Source of the DNA: Tianweitania aestuarii
GTDB lineage: Bacteria; Pseudomonadota; Alphaproteobacteria; Rhizobiales; Rhizobiaceae
Direction of reading: 5' to 3'
DNA: 64,000 nucleotides
Assembly (NCBI RefSeq): GCF_018457165.1
Contig: NZ_JAFMNX010000006.1
Span: forward strand, 1-64,000
The translations under genes and the position numbers were made by a program. How positions within the stretch are numbered: the first letter of the stretch is position 1; each line of letters opens with the position of its first letter. Below the pieces are notes generated by a model. That model was not told where the DNA came from, did no database searches, and saw only the letters and a list, made by a program, of their open reading frames with translations. Of the stretch, positions 53,299 through 62,053 are shown in pieces.

Positions 53299-53323
53299 GG
53301 AACCTTGGCTGGGGAGCGCCGTT
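53299..53323 (+). promoter_or_regulatory. EcfG-type general-stress promoter
   Basis: GGAAC (53299-53303), exactly 16 bp, then CGTT (53320-53323): a perfect match to the alphaproteobacterial EcfG consensus. It lies 57 bp before the ATG of the 135-aa exported protein gene. Confidence 0.6.
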
Positions 53324-53379
53324 ATGTAAGCGATCGTCCGCTACGATGGTCAACCTGAGATCATGAAAGGAATTCTGCT

Positions 53380-53787
53380 ATGAAGACCAAGCTTCTCGCA
53401 CTCGCCCTCGCCGCTTCGATGACCGCCGGCGCCGCTTATGCTCAGACCGCTATCGAAACCCCGACCCAGTCGGGCGGCTCGGAAGCCACCACCGAAAACA
53501 CCGGCAAGGGTGTTCCGGAACTGCCAGGTGAAACCGTTGGCAACAAGAGCGACGGCACGGCTGTTGCTCCGGCAATCCCGAGCGATGCCGTTGTTGGCAG
53601 CTTCTACACCGACTCCTCGATGGGCACGATGAAGTCCGACGAAGAGATCAACACCTACTGGCAGGGTCTGACCCCCGAAGAGCAGGCTGCTGTTCGCGCC
53701 GGCTGCACGGATGAATTCACCGCTCAGAACAAGGACCTCCCAGAGTCCACGCTGAACGTGTGTAAGAAGGTCAACGGCATGATGTAA
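53380..53787 (+). CDS. Small exported protein under stress-type promoter, 135 aa
   Basis: A Sec signal peptide (residues 1-21, MKTKLLALALAASMTAGAAYA) leads to a Ser/Thr/Glu/Gly-rich linker, then a compact C-terminal part. That part has YTDSSMGTMKSDEEINTYW, a TPEEQAAVRAGC segment and two Cys (about 110 and 128) that could form a disulfide. No family is recognised with certainty. It is followed by its own terminator and a second small exported protein gene, each probably separately transcribed. Confidence 0.7.
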   Translation: MKTKLLALALAASMTAGAAYAQTAIETPTQSGGSEATTENTGKGVPELPGETVGNKSDGTAVAPAIPSDAVVGSFYTDSSMGTMKSDEEINTYWQGLTPEEQAAVRAGCTDEFTAQNKDLPESTLNVCKKVNGMM

Positions 53788-53810
53788 GCTTCGGCTTACC
53801 CATTGCTTGA

Positions 53811-53836
53811 AAACAGCGGGCTTCGGCCCGCTGTTT
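53811..53836 (+). terminator. Rho-independent terminator
   Basis: AAACAGCGGGC, a TTCG tetraloop and GCCCGCTGTTT, followed by a T run. Confidence 0.88.
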
Positions 53837-53893
53837 TTGTATGTGCCGTGCAGATCACGCGCGATCACAGCTTTGTATATTACGGCGTCTCGT

Positions 53894-53918
53894 GAAACTT
53901 TTGCAGCGCAGCATCGTT
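53894..53918 (+). promoter_or_regulatory. Candidate EcfG-like promoter
   Basis: GAAAC (53894-53898), 16 bp, CGTT (53915-53918): one mismatch in the -35 relative to GGAAC. It lies about 69 bp before the 108-aa gene. Confidence 0.3.
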
Positions 53919-53986
53919 TCTACTGCAGTTGCGAGATGACGATCTTATTTTTCGTAACACCCCTTTTTGAATGACAGGATATTCGT

Positions 53987-54313
53987 ATGTCTATGAAGAT
54001 GTTTGCTATTGCCGCCGCCGTTCTGAGTGCAACCGCTGGCGTTGCGTCGGCTCAGGCCGTCGGTACCCAGACTGAAGCCAATGTCGGCTTGTTCGACCAG
54101 GGCGGCGCCTACTATCGCGGTCCGGACAGCTCGCCGGGCGCTCGTATGGACGGCGCCAACATCGATCGCTCGACCACGTCGTCGATTGGTTCGGTGATGA
54201 CCAACGGTTCGTCCGCTCAGCCGCGCATCCGCTCGGTTGTTCGCGACAACAAGGCCGTGCCGGCCGATACCCGCAACGAAAGCGGTCTCGGCATGTTCGA
54301 CAGCGTCAACTAA
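53987..54313 (+). CDS. Small exported protein, 108 aa
   Basis: A signal peptide (cleaved near GVASAQ) precedes an 85-residue mature part rich in Gly, Ser and Asn. It contains EANVGLFDQGGAYYRGPDSS and, at the end, NESGLGMFDSVN, so a GLFD/GMFD motif occurs near both ends. There is no Cys. No family is recognised. A second Met two codons in is an alternative start. It is flanked by strong terminators. Confidence 0.68.
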   Translation: MSMKMFAIAAAVLSATAGVASAQAVGTQTEANVGLFDQGGAYYRGPDSSPGARMDGANIDRSTTSSIGSVMTNGSSAQPRIRSVVRDNKAVPADTRNESGLGMFDSVN

Positions 54314-54337
54314 GTCGATCAGTTCGGAACAAGAAAG

Positions 54338-54362
54338 AGCGGCCTCCGGGCCGCTTTTTTTT
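54338..54362. terminator. Rho-independent terminator
   Basis: AGCGGCC, a TCCG loop and GGCCGCT, followed by eight T. It lies between the 108-aa gene and the convergent LacI gene. Confidence 0.88.
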
Positions 54363-54366
54363 GGCC

Positions 54367-55389
54367 TCAGCTGCGCTCGACAGGCTCGCCCGTGGATTGG
54401 CGCACATGCAGCTCCGGCGTAATCAGATCCTGCGGCAGCTGCACGGTTGCCCCGTTCAAACGGTCGAGCAGCGCGCGTGCTGCCCTGCGGCCGACTTCCC
54501 GCTGACCGTTCCAGACGGTGGTGAGCGCCGGTGTTGCGATGGACGCTTCTTCCAGATCGTCATAGCCGGTGACGGAAACATCGACACCCGGCACCAGTCC
54601 GGCGCGCGCCAGGCCGTTCATCAGGCCGATGGCCACGAGATCGTTCCAGCACACGGCCGCCGTTGGCTTGTCCGCAATGTCGAGAAAGCGCGGCGCGGCT
54701 TCGAAACCGGCAAGCTTCGTGCGTGGTCCGGCGACCCGCCAGCTCGGATCAACGGGAATGCCGGCGCGTTCCATCGCGGCGACATAGCCCTGGTAGCGAT
54801 CGCGGCCGGTCGAAGTCTGATCGGTGCCGCCCACCATCGCGATGCGGCGATGGCCGAGCGAAATCAGATGGTCAGTAGCGAGCCCGACGCCAAACGCGTC
54901 ATTGCCGCGAAACACGGGCACTTCGGCTCCAACGACTTCGCGCGCGATCAGCACGACAGGCAGGCCGTTGTCTTCGGCCATTCCGATATCAGCGGCCGGC
55001 GTGCCGATCGCCGGTGACATGATCACGCCATCGGCGCCCAGCTGCAGCAGCGTATCGAGAAAGGTGCGCTGCTTTTCGAGCTGGTCGTAATGGTTGGACA
55101 GAATGAAGGTCTGACGGCTGCGGTCGAGTTCGGTTTCGATCGAGCGCAGAATTTCGGCAAAGAACGGGTTCATGATGTCGTGAACCACGACACCCACGAT
55201 GCCGGAGCGCGACGTGCGAAGGCTGGCTGCGCGGCGATTATAGATGTAGCCGATCGCGCGGGCATGCTCCTTGATGCGCTCGCGCGTCGAGCCGGCAACG
55301 AGCGGACTGTCGCGCAAGGCGAGCGAAACGGTCGCCGTCGACACGCCAAGCGCATCCGCAATCGTCGACAATTTGATCTTCTGCGCCAG
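54367..55389 (-). CDS. LacI-family transcriptional regulator
   Basis: About 340 aa. The helix-turn-helix TIADALGVSTATVSLALRDSP is at the N-terminus, followed by the hinge GYIYNRRAASLRTSRSG and a periplasmic-binding-like sugar-sensing domain ending ITPELHVRQSTGEPVERS. No ATG precedes the HTH. A TTG at 55371 starts right at the HTH, while a CTG at 55389 is 6 bp after GGAGG and adds AQKIK, giving the more typical N-terminus. The CTG start is proposed. No sugar transporter or enzyme gene adjoins, so its target is unknown. Confidence 0.78.
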   Translation of the reverse strand: MAQKIKLSTIADALGVSTATVSLALRDSPLVAGSTRERIKEHARAIGYIYNRRAASLRTSRSGIVGVVVHDIMNPFFAEILRSIETELDRSRQTFILSNHYDQLEKQRTFLDTLLQLGADGVIMSPAIGTPAADIGMAEDNGLPVVLIAREVVGAEVPVFRGNDAFGVGLATDHLISLGHRRIAMVGGTDQTSTGRDRYQGYVAAMERAGIPVDPSWRVAGPRTKLAGFEAAPRFLDIADKPTAAVCWNDLVAIGLMNGLARAGLVPGVDVSVTGYDDLEEASIATPALTTVWNGQREVGRRAARALLDRLNGATVQLPQDLITPELHVRQSTGEPVERS

Positions 55390-55508
55390 CTTGATCCTCC
55401 GAGCCGCACCAGGATCGGGGATAAGACTATGCCCCCTAAATCAGTTGTTGGGGCTTATGCCATGCGACAGACGAAGACGGAACTGTTTTTGCCAAGCACT
55501 GTCTGCCG

Positions 55509-56000
55509 CTATTCTGCGGCGACGGCTTCTTCCAGTTCGACGACGTCGTCTGCATCGGTGTCTGCGACCAGCGCGCCGGTGAGATTGCCCTCGATCTTGC
55601 TCAGAAGCTTGAAAAGGGTTTTCTGATCTTTCTTGTCGAGGCCCTTCAAAGCGAGCTTCTCGGTTTTGCGGATGGACTTTTCGATGGCCTTGATGGCATC
55701 GCGTCCGGTTTCCGTCAGCGACACATGGGCCTGACGGGCATCTTCGGTGGACTGTGCCTTGAGCAGAAAGCCCTGCCCCGCCAGACGATTGATCGTCTTG
55801 GTGATGGTTGGCGGACGCACGCCCAGACGCGCGGCGAGCTGGCTCGGCGTTTGACCATCATCCTGCGCGAGCGCCAGCATGATCTGGTCCTGACCGGCAT
55901 AAAAGCCGTGAGCGAGCAGCCGCGAGGCAAGCGCCGTGCGCGAAAGCCTTGCACTGGACTGGAGGCGCGTCAGCACCGTCCCTTTTTCCGATTTTGCCAT
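55509..56000 (-). CDS. MarR-family transcriptional regulator
   Basis: 163 aa from the ATG at 56000 (GAGGGAAAG upstream); a GTG at 56036 is possible. It is a winged-helix protein with QTPSQLAARLGVRPPTITKTINRLAGQGFL as recognition part and the wing STEDARQAHVSLTETG. The C-terminus is acidic (ADTDADDVVELEEAVAAE). It is divergent from a creatininase-family gene, with a clear palindrome in the gap, so autoregulation and control of that enzyme are plausible. Confidence 0.82.
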   Translation of the reverse strand: MAKSEKGTVLTRLQSSARLSRTALASRLLAHGFYAGQDQIMLALAQDDGQTPSQLAARLGVRPPTITKTINRLAGQGFLLKAQSTEDARQAHVSLTETGRDAIKAIEKSIRKTEKLALKGLDKKDQKTLFKLLSKIEGNLTGALVADTDADDVVELEEAVAAE

Positions 56001-56055
56001 CTTTCCCTCGGGACCGCCTGACTGCGACTTGACCACCCGTGCATGCTACACCTTC

Positions 56056-56072
56056 TAGAGTGTGAAACTCTA
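56056..56072. promoter_or_regulatory. Palindromic candidate MarR operator
   Basis: TAGAGT-GTGAA-ACTCTA, a perfect 6-bp inverted repeat midway between the divergent MarR and creatininase genes. Confidence 0.45.
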
Positions 56073-56137
56073 AAGCTGCGCAGGCACTGGACCCTTTCAT
56101 GGGCAAAGCTCGCTTGCCACGGTGATGTTACAAGCAG

Positions 56138-56896
56138 ATGACGAAAACAGAAGCCGACAAACAAACAAGCACGATCGCCGTTCTGCCGCTCGGCGCAACC
56201 GAGCAGCATGGGCCGCATCTGCCGTTCGAAACGGACACGATCATCGCCCAGGGCGTGGTTGAACGGGCGCAAGCCTTGTTGTCGCCGGGCCTCGACGTTC
56301 ATGTCCTGCCGGTCGAGCCCGTCGGGTATTCGCCTGAACATCTGCATGTCGCCGGCACGAAGAGCCTCACCTTCAACGAAGCCGTGGAACGCTGGATCGG
56401 GATCGGTGCAAGCTTGAACAAGGCCGGTGTCCGCCGCTTCGTTCTCCTTAACGCCCATGGCGGCAACTCGCCCTTGATGACGGTGGTGACAACCGAACTG
56501 CGTCAGCGCTTCAACATGCTGGCGGTGGCCACGAGCTGGACGCGCTTTTCATTGCCCGAAGGACTTGTGTCACCGGGAGAGAAAGCGCTCGGCATTCATG
56601 GCGGGCTTGTTGAAACGGCGGTGATGCTGGCGCTCGCACCGGATCAGGTCGACATGGGAAAGGCGCGGGATTTTCCCTCGCAGCAAAGCGAATTTGGCGC
56701 CCGCTTCAAGCATCTGCGTGCTTACGGGCCGCATGCCTTCGGTTGGCTGATGAGCGACCTTTCGGCGGATGGTGTGGTCGGTAATGCAGCCGCCGCAACG
56801 CCGGAACTCGGCAATCGCATTCTCGATCACGCTGCGCGCGGCTTCGTTGAACTGCTGGAGGATGTCGCGCGCTTCGACCTTGCGACCTTCGACTAG
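56138..56896 (+). CDS. Creatininase-family amidohydrolase
   Basis: 252 aa. Metal-binding motifs of the family are present: PLGATEQHGPHLPFETD (Glu, His, Asp), LNAHGGNSPLM, and GIHGGLVETAVML with a Glu ligand. Relatives act on creatinine or on formamide intermediates such as in mycofactocin or riboflavin-type pathways. No creatine pathway gene is nearby, although creatinine breakdown would yield sarcosine, which the window's sox operon could use. Confidence 0.82.
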   Translation: MTKTEADKQTSTIAVLPLGATEQHGPHLPFETDTIIAQGVVERAQALLSPGLDVHVLPVEPVGYSPEHLHVAGTKSLTFNEAVERWIGIGASLNKAGVRRFVLLNAHGGNSPLMTVVTTELRQRFNMLAVATSWTRFSLPEGLVSPGEKALGIHGGLVETAVMLALAPDQVDMGKARDFPSQQSEFGARFKHLRAYGPHAFGWLMSDLSADGVVGNAAAATPELGNRILDHAARGFVELLEDVARFDLATFD

Positions 56897-56934
56897 GGCA
56901 GCACTCTTCACCTGCGATCAGGTCGTGCAATCGC

Positions 56935-56975
56935 CATAACATCGTCCTATATGAACTGCGAAACACTATAACATC
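56935..56975 (+). promoter_or_regulatory. Possible Zur half-sites upstream of CobW GTPase
   Basis: CATAACATC (56935-56943) and TATAACATC (56967-56975) form a direct repeat just before the gene. TATAACAT resembles one half of the alphaproteobacterial Zur box, but the usual inverted partner is missing. Confidence 0.25.
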
Positions 56976-56990
56976 CCAAAGAGGTCCGCC

Positions 56991-58130
56991 ATGAGCGAAG
57001 CCGCAACGCAGTCCGCATCACAGGCCGCATCACAGGCGCCGGCACAGATCCCGGTGACCGTGCTCACCGGTTATCTCGGTGCCGGCAAGACGACGCTTCT
57101 CAACCGCATCCTGAGTGAAGCCCATGGCAAGCGGTATGCGGTGATCGTCAACGAATTCGGCGAGATCGGCATCGACAATGACCTGATCGTGGAATCCGAC
57201 GAGGAAATCTACGAGATGAACAATGGCTGCGTGTGCTGCACGGTGCGCGGCGATCTGATCCGCGTGGTGGAAGGCCTGATGCGCCGCCCTGGCCGCTTCG
57301 ATGCGATTGTGGTGGAAACCACCGGGTTAGCCGATCCGGTGCCGGTGGCACAGACCTTCTTCATGGATGACGACGTGCGCGCCAAGACCCGGCTTGATGC
57401 CGTGGTGGCGCTGGTCGATGCCAAGCACCTGCCGCTGCGCCTGAAGGATAGCCGCGAGGCCGAAGACCAAATCGCCTTTGCCGATGTTGTCGTGTTGAAC
57501 AAGGTCGATCTCGTGTCCGAAGACGAGATCCGCAAGGTGGAAGCCACGATCCGCGCCATCAATCCAAGCGCAAAGATCTACCGTGCAACGCGCTCGGGCG
57601 TCGATCTCGCCAATGTGCTCGATCGCGGCGCTTTCGATCTGAACCGCGTGCTGGAAAACGATCCGCACTTCCTCGAGGAAGCGCATGATCATGACCACCA
57701 TCATGACCACGATCACGATCATGTCTGCGGTCCCGATTGCGGCCATGATCATCATCATCATGCGCATGACCATGGACATGATCACCATGGCCACGATCAC
57801 CACCACCACGGCGATGTGTCGCCGATCCATGATGTGACGGTGCAGTCGGTTTCGCTGCGCGGCGGCGAAATGGATCCAAAGCGCTTCTTCCCGTGGCTGG
57901 ACAAGGTCACGCAGGCCGATGGCCCCAACATCCTGCGCCTCAAGGGCATCATCGCGATCAAGGACGATCCGGATCGCTATGTGGTTCAGGGCGTTCACAT
58001 GATCGTGGAAGGCGACCATCAGCGCCCCTGGAAGGACGACGAGAAGCATGAATCGCGCCTTGTTTTCATCGGCCGCGATCTCGATCGAGAGAAGCTGACG
58101 CGCTCCTTCGAAGCCTGCCAAGCCCAGTAA
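56991..58130 (+). CDS. CobW/COG0523 GTPase, zinc-type metallochaperone
   Basis: 379 aa. P-loop GYLGAGKTT (27-35), the COG0523 metal motif CVCC (C80, C82, C83), the guanine-specificity segment VVLNKVDLV, and a His/Asp-rich stretch (about residues 226-277) that should bind zinc. A C-terminal CobW domain ([20 protein letters not shown]) follows. Such proteins deliver zinc to client enzymes under zinc limitation. The N-terminus has a short Ala/Gln/Ser run before the P-loop. It is 18 bp upstream of a WD40 gene often paired with this subgroup. Confidence 0.9.
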   Translation: MSEAATQSASQAASQAPAQIPVTVLTGYLGAGKTTLLNRILSEAHGKRYAVIVNEFGEIGIDNDLIVESDEEIYEMNNGCVCCTVRGDLIRVVEGLMRRPGRFDAIVVETTGLADPVPVAQTFFMDDDVRAKTRLDAVVALVDAKHLPLRLKDSREAEDQIAFADVVVLNKVDLVSEDEIRKVEATIRAINPSAKIYRATRSGVDLANVLDRGAFDLNRVLENDPHFLEEAHDHDHHHDHDHDHVCGPDCGHDHHHHAHDHGHDHHGHDHHHHGDVSPIHDVTVQSVSLRGGEMDPKRFFPWLDKVTQADGPNILRLKGIIAIKDDPDRYVVQGVHMIVEGDHQRPWKDDEKHESRLVFIGRDLDREKLTRSFEACQAQ

Positions 58131-58148
58131 ACAAGCCAGTCATCAAGC

Positions 58149-59123
58149 ATGCCCACTGTTGCACCTCTCGACCTCAACGGTCACTGCGTGGCCGCCGTCT
58201 TTCTGGACGGCGTGCCGCATTTCGCTTTGGCCGATGGCACGATCCACCGGCTCGACCATGGTCATCAATGGACGGAGGTTCATGACGGGCTGCTTTGTGC
58301 GAGCGTCGAACAATCCGGCAAAGCGCTGCTGACTGGCGGCGAAGATGGCAAGGTCTGCCGTTCCGGCGGTTCAGCCGAAGTCGAGGTGCTGCACGAAGCG
58401 CCGCGCAAGTGGATCACATCAGTGGCTGCCGGACCGCAAGGCGTCGTGGCTTTCGGCAGCGGCCGGACCGCCTACGCGCGCCTTGCCAACGGGACAATCA
58501 AGCCGTTCGAGCATCCCCGTTCGGTGGAAGGCCTGGCCTTCGCGCCCAAGGGCCTGCGCTTTGGCGTTGCCCGCTATAATGGCGTAACGCTGCATTTCCC
58601 CGGCACGGAAGGCAAGCCGGTGGAGATGGAATGGGCGGGCGCGCATACCGGCGTGACCTTTTCGCCCAACGGCGACTTCCTCGTTACCACCATGCAGGAA
58701 AATGCGCTGCATGGCTGGAAGCTGTCGGACGGCCGCCATATGCGAATGACCGGCTATCCCGCCAAGGTGAAGAGCTTTTCGTGGAGCAACAAGGGGCGCT
58801 GGCTCGCCTCTTCCGGCGCGCCGGCCGCGATCGTTTGGCCGTTCCAGGGCAAGGATGGCCCGATGGGCAAGCCGCCGCTCGAACTCGGCACGCGCGGCAA
58901 CACGATGGTGACCTGCGTTGCCTTTCATCCGAGCGAAGAGATCCTGGCTATCGGCTATGCCGACGGCATGGTGCTGGCGGTTCGTGTCGCCGATAACAAG
59001 GAAATCCTGCTCAAGCGCGAAGGCAAGGGGCCGATTTCCACGATGAACTGGGACAAGGACGAACGCCGCCTCGCCTTCGGCACCGAGACAGGCGACTGCG
59101 GCGTGATCGACATCGCGGGTTAG
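58149..59123 (+). CDS. WD40-repeat protein paired with CobW GTPase
   Basis: A 324-aa cytoplasmic beta-propeller. Repeats with GLAFAPKGLRFGVARYNGVTL, TGVTFSPNGDFLVTTMQENAL, KSFSWSNKGRWLASSGAPAAI and TCVAFHPSEEILAIGYADGMV are clear, so about six or seven blades. It probably acts as a scaffold with the upstream zinc GTPase; the pairing is recurrent in alphaproteobacteria. No catalytic residues are evident. Confidence 0.85.
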   Translation: MPTVAPLDLNGHCVAAVFLDGVPHFALADGTIHRLDHGHQWTEVHDGLLCASVEQSGKALLTGGEDGKVCRSGGSAEVEVLHEAPRKWITSVAAGPQGVVAFGSGRTAYARLANGTIKPFEHPRSVEGLAFAPKGLRFGVARYNGVTLHFPGTEGKPVEMEWAGAHTGVTFSPNGDFLVTTMQENALHGWKLSDGRHMRMTGYPAKVKSFSWSNKGRWLASSGAPAAIVWPFQGKDGPMGKPPLELGTRGNTMVTCVAFHPSEEILAIGYADGMVLAVRVADNKEILLKREGKGPISTMNWDKDERRLAFGTETGDCGVIDIAG

Positions 59124-59133
59124 AACCGAGCTT

Positions 59134-59167
59134 CAGCGTCATCCCCGGATGTGTCAGGATGACGCTG
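59134..59167. terminator. Hairpin after the WD40 gene
   Basis: CAGCGTCATCC and GGATGACGCTG form an 11-bp stem with a 12-nt loop and no T tract. Its GTCATCC/GGATGAC arms resemble the ends of the MITE-like repeats at 48.7 and 49.1 kb, so it may be a short repeat acting as a terminator. Confidence 0.5.
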
Positions 59168-59219
59168 CGGAATTTTCGTTTCTACTGGAACGGTTCGGCT
59201 GAGAACATATTATGAACGA

Positions 59220-60455
59220 ATGGCCATTATCAGCACGCGCGAAAAGCTGGCGATCCTTTCGGACGCCGCCAAATATGATGCATCCTGCGCATCCTCGGGC
59301 GCTGCAAAGCGCAACTCTTTGAAGTCGGGCGGCATCGGCTCGACCGAAGGGTCGGGCATCTGCCACGCCTATGCGCCGGACGGTCGCTGTATCTCGCTTC
59401 TGAAGATCCTGCTGACCAACTTTTGCATCTATGACTGCTCCTACTGCATCAACCGCTCGTCCTCCAATGTGAAGCGCGCCCGTTTCACGGTGGACGAGGT
59501 CGTGCAGCTGACGCTGAACTTCTACAAGCGCAACTATATCGAGGGCCTGTTCCTGTCGTCGGGCGTGATCCGCTCGCCGGACGAGACCATGGGCGAGATG
59601 GTGGAGATCGCGCGGCAATTGCGCGAGGTGCACAAGTTCGGCGGCTACATCCACCTCAAGACGATCCCCGAATGCGCGCCCGAATTGCTGGATGCCGCGG
59701 GCAAGTATGCCGACCGCCTGTCGATCAATGTCGAACTGCCCACCGATGAAGGCGTGAAGCGGTTGGCGCCGGAAAAGAAGCCGGAAACAATCCGGCTTTC
59801 GATGGCCAATTTGCGCGCGCGCATCGAGGAAAAATCCGAGCCGACGATGAAGACCAAGCGCCGCCAACGCTTTGCGCCGGGCGGACAGTCGACGCAGATG
59901 ATCGTGGGGGCCGACCAGACCACCGACGCGACGATCCTGCAAACCAGCGCGCGGCTTTACGGCTCCTATCATCTGCGCCGTATCTATTTCTCCGCTTTCA
60001 GCCCGATCCCGGATTCGTCGTCCGCCCTGCCGTCGATGAAACCGCCCCTGATGCGCGAGCATCGGCTGTATCAGGCCGACTGGCTGATGCGCTTCTATGG
60101 CTTTTCGGAACAAGAGATCGTTGCGGATCAGGCCGATGGCATGCTCGATCTGCAGGTCGATCCGAAGCTCGCCTGGGCGCTCGCCAATCGCGGGCATTTC
60201 CCGCTGGACGTCAATCGCGCGCCACGCGAAATGCTGCTGCGGGTACCGGGGCTCGGCACGAAGGCAGTGACGAAGATCCTGGAAGTGCGCCGGTATCGTC
60301 GCCTGCGGCTGGAAGATGTCGGCAAGCTCTGTGCGTCGGTTGCCAAGGTGCGACCGTTTCTCCTTGCCGAAGGCTGGTCGCCCGGCGGCATGACGGACAC
60401 GCAGCATCTGCGCCAGAAACTGGCGCCCAAGCCGCAGCAGCTGAGCCTGTTCTGA
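59220..60455 (+). CDS. Putative DNA modification/repair radical SAM protein, UdgX-linked
   Basis: 411 aa. The radical-SAM cluster motif CIYDCSYC (C-x3-C-x2-C) follows KILLTNF near residue 70. The C-terminus has a helix-hairpin-helix DNA-binding pair (APREMLLRVPGLGTKAVTKIL) before LSLF. The family always neighbours a uracil-DNA-glycosylase-like protein and is thought to act on DNA, but its reaction is unknown. The stop codon overlaps the next start (TGATG). Confidence 0.85.
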   Translation: MAIISTREKLAILSDAAKYDASCASSGAAKRNSLKSGGIGSTEGSGICHAYAPDGRCISLLKILLTNFCIYDCSYCINRSSSNVKRARFTVDEVVQLTLNFYKRNYIEGLFLSSGVIRSPDETMGEMVEIARQLREVHKFGGYIHLKTIPECAPELLDAAGKYADRLSINVELPTDEGVKRLAPEKKPETIRLSMANLRARIEEKSEPTMKTKRRQRFAPGGQSTQMIVGADQTTDATILQTSARLYGSYHLRRIYFSAFSPIPDSSSALPSMKPPLMREHRLYQADWLMRFYGFSEQEIVADQADGMLDLQVDPKLAWALANRGHFPLDVNRAPREMLLRVPGLGTKAVTKILEVRRYRRLRLEDVGKLCASVAKVRPFLLAEGWSPGGMTDTQHLRQKLAPKPQQLSLF

Positions 60456-61930
60456 TGAGCGCGCAAGCCAAGCCCCTGCCCTTTTCCTTCGAGGTCCTGC
60501 TCGACGGGGAAACGGATTTTGCCGGTTGGCGTGATGGGGCGCGGCGGCTGGCGCTGAACGATGTACAGCCGGATCGCGTGACTTGGTCGACCGGCAGCAA
60601 TGGCGATCTGTTCGGCTCTCGCGAACCGCTGCCAGACGTGCCGGAGGGCGCGACGATGAACGTGCCGCGCGCGTTCGTGGATCTCGCGGAACTCGTGATC
60701 TGCCATTCCGACCCGCAGCGTTTCGCCTTGCTTTACCGCGTGCTGTTCCGGCTGCGCGCCGACCACGACCTGATGAAGATCGCATCCGACCGTGACATCA
60801 TTCGCTTGAACGAAATGGCGAAGAGCGTGCGCCGCGACATCCACAAGATGCGCGCTTTCGTGCGCTTCCGGCAGATCGTGGAAGCCGGCGAGGAGCGCTA
60901 TGTAGCCTGGTTCGAGCCGCAGCATCATATCGTCGAGCGCAACGCGCCCTTCTTCCAGCGTCGCTTCACCGGCATGCGCTGGACGATCCTGACGCCGGAG
61001 CTTTCGGCCGATTGGGATGGCGACACGCTGCGCTTCGGTCCGGGCGCCGAAAAGCGCGATGCGCCGAGCGACGATGATCTCGAAGCGTTGTGGAAGACCT
61101 ATTACGCCAACATCTTCAATCCCGCGCGGTTGAAGGTGAAGGCCATGCAGGCGGAGATGCCGAAGAAATATTGGCGGAACCTGCCGGAAGCCTCGCTCAT
61201 TCCCGATCTGATCGCGGGCGCGGAAAAGTCCGCCCAAGAAATGATCGCCAGGATGCCCACCATGCCTGCTCCCCATCATGAAACCGTACGTGCCAAGCAC
61301 TGGTCGAAGGCCGAGCCCGAGATCGGCGACGGCGCTGATGCCGACACGATCGACGAACTGCGCGACGCCGCAAAAGGCTGCCGCCGGTGCCCGCTCTGGT
61401 CCAACGCCACGCAGACCGTGTTCGGCGAAGGTCCGGACGACGCGCGCATCGTGTTTGTCGGCGAACAGCCGGGCGATCAGGAGGACATTGCCGGCCGGCC
61501 GTTCGTCGGACCTGCCGGCAAGATGTTCGATGGTGTGCTCGACGAAGCCGGTGTGGATCGCTCCATCACCTATGTCACCAACAGCGTGAAGCACTTCAAG
61601 TTCGAGCCGCGCGGCAAGCGCCGCATCCACGCCAAACCCAATGCCGGCGAAGTCAGCGCCTGCCGCTGGTGGATCGACCATGAATTGAAGCTGATCAAGC
61701 CGGATCTGGCGGTCGCACTGGGCGCGACGGCTGCCTTGTCGCTGCTCGGCAAGACCATCGCAGTTACGAAGATGCGCGGTCAGGTGGTGACGCGCGACGA
61801 TGGTCTGCGTGTGTTCCTGACCATCCACCCCTCCTTCATCCTGCGCATTCCCGACCCGCACGACAAGGAAGCCGAGCGCGGGCGGTTCGTGGCGGATATG
61901 CAGGCGGTGAAAGCGCTGATGGCGGCTTGA
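60455..61930 (+). CDS. DUF4130-UdgX fusion, uracil-DNA crosslinking glycosylase
   Basis: 491 aa. The N-terminal DUF4130 domain (about 1-240) includes QRFALLYRVLFRLRADHDLM and YFAN-like TYYANIFNPARLKVK. The C-terminal family-4-type UDG domain (about 290-490) has FVGEQPGDQEDIAGRPFVGPAG and the UdgX hallmark loop K388-R-R-I-H392. In UdgX that His forms a covalent bond with the DNA sugar after uracil removal. HPSFILRIP is the second UDG motif. It is translationally coupled to the radical-SAM gene. Confidence 0.9.
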   Translation: MSAQAKPLPFSFEVLLDGETDFAGWRDGARRLALNDVQPDRVTWSTGSNGDLFGSREPLPDVPEGATMNVPRAFVDLAELVICHSDPQRFALLYRVLFRLRADHDLMKIASDRDIIRLNEMAKSVRRDIHKMRAFVRFRQIVEAGEERYVAWFEPQHHIVERNAPFFQRRFTGMRWTILTPELSADWDGDTLRFGPGAEKRDAPSDDDLEALWKTYYANIFNPARLKVKAMQAEMPKKYWRNLPEASLIPDLIAGAEKSAQEMIARMPTMPAPHHETVRAKHWSKAEPEIGDGADADTIDELRDAAKGCRRCPLWSNATQTVFGEGPDDARIVFVGEQPGDQEDIAGRPFVGPAGKMFDGVLDEAGVDRSITYVTNSVKHFKFEPRGKRRIHAKPNAGEVSACRWWIDHELKLIKPDLAVALGATAALSLLGKTIAVTKMRGQVVTRDDGLRVFLTIHPSFILRIPDPHDKEAERGRFVADMQAVKALMAA

Positions 61931-61958
61931 GCGACCTGGCATCAATGACGGCGTAGAT

Positions 61959-61984
61959 CGAACACGCATTCTCACGTCCGCGTT
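61959..61984 (+). promoter_or_regulatory. Possible EcfG-like promoter
   Basis: CGAAC (61959-61963), 17 bp, CGTT (61981-61984): one mismatch from the consensus. It lies about 70 bp before the ATG at 62054. Confidence 0.25.
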
Positions 61985-62053
61985 AGAACGGGTCGCCCTT
62001 TGGCTGAAAGCCCTTAGTTGCGATGGGGTAATCGAAAGAACGAAGGATACGAC

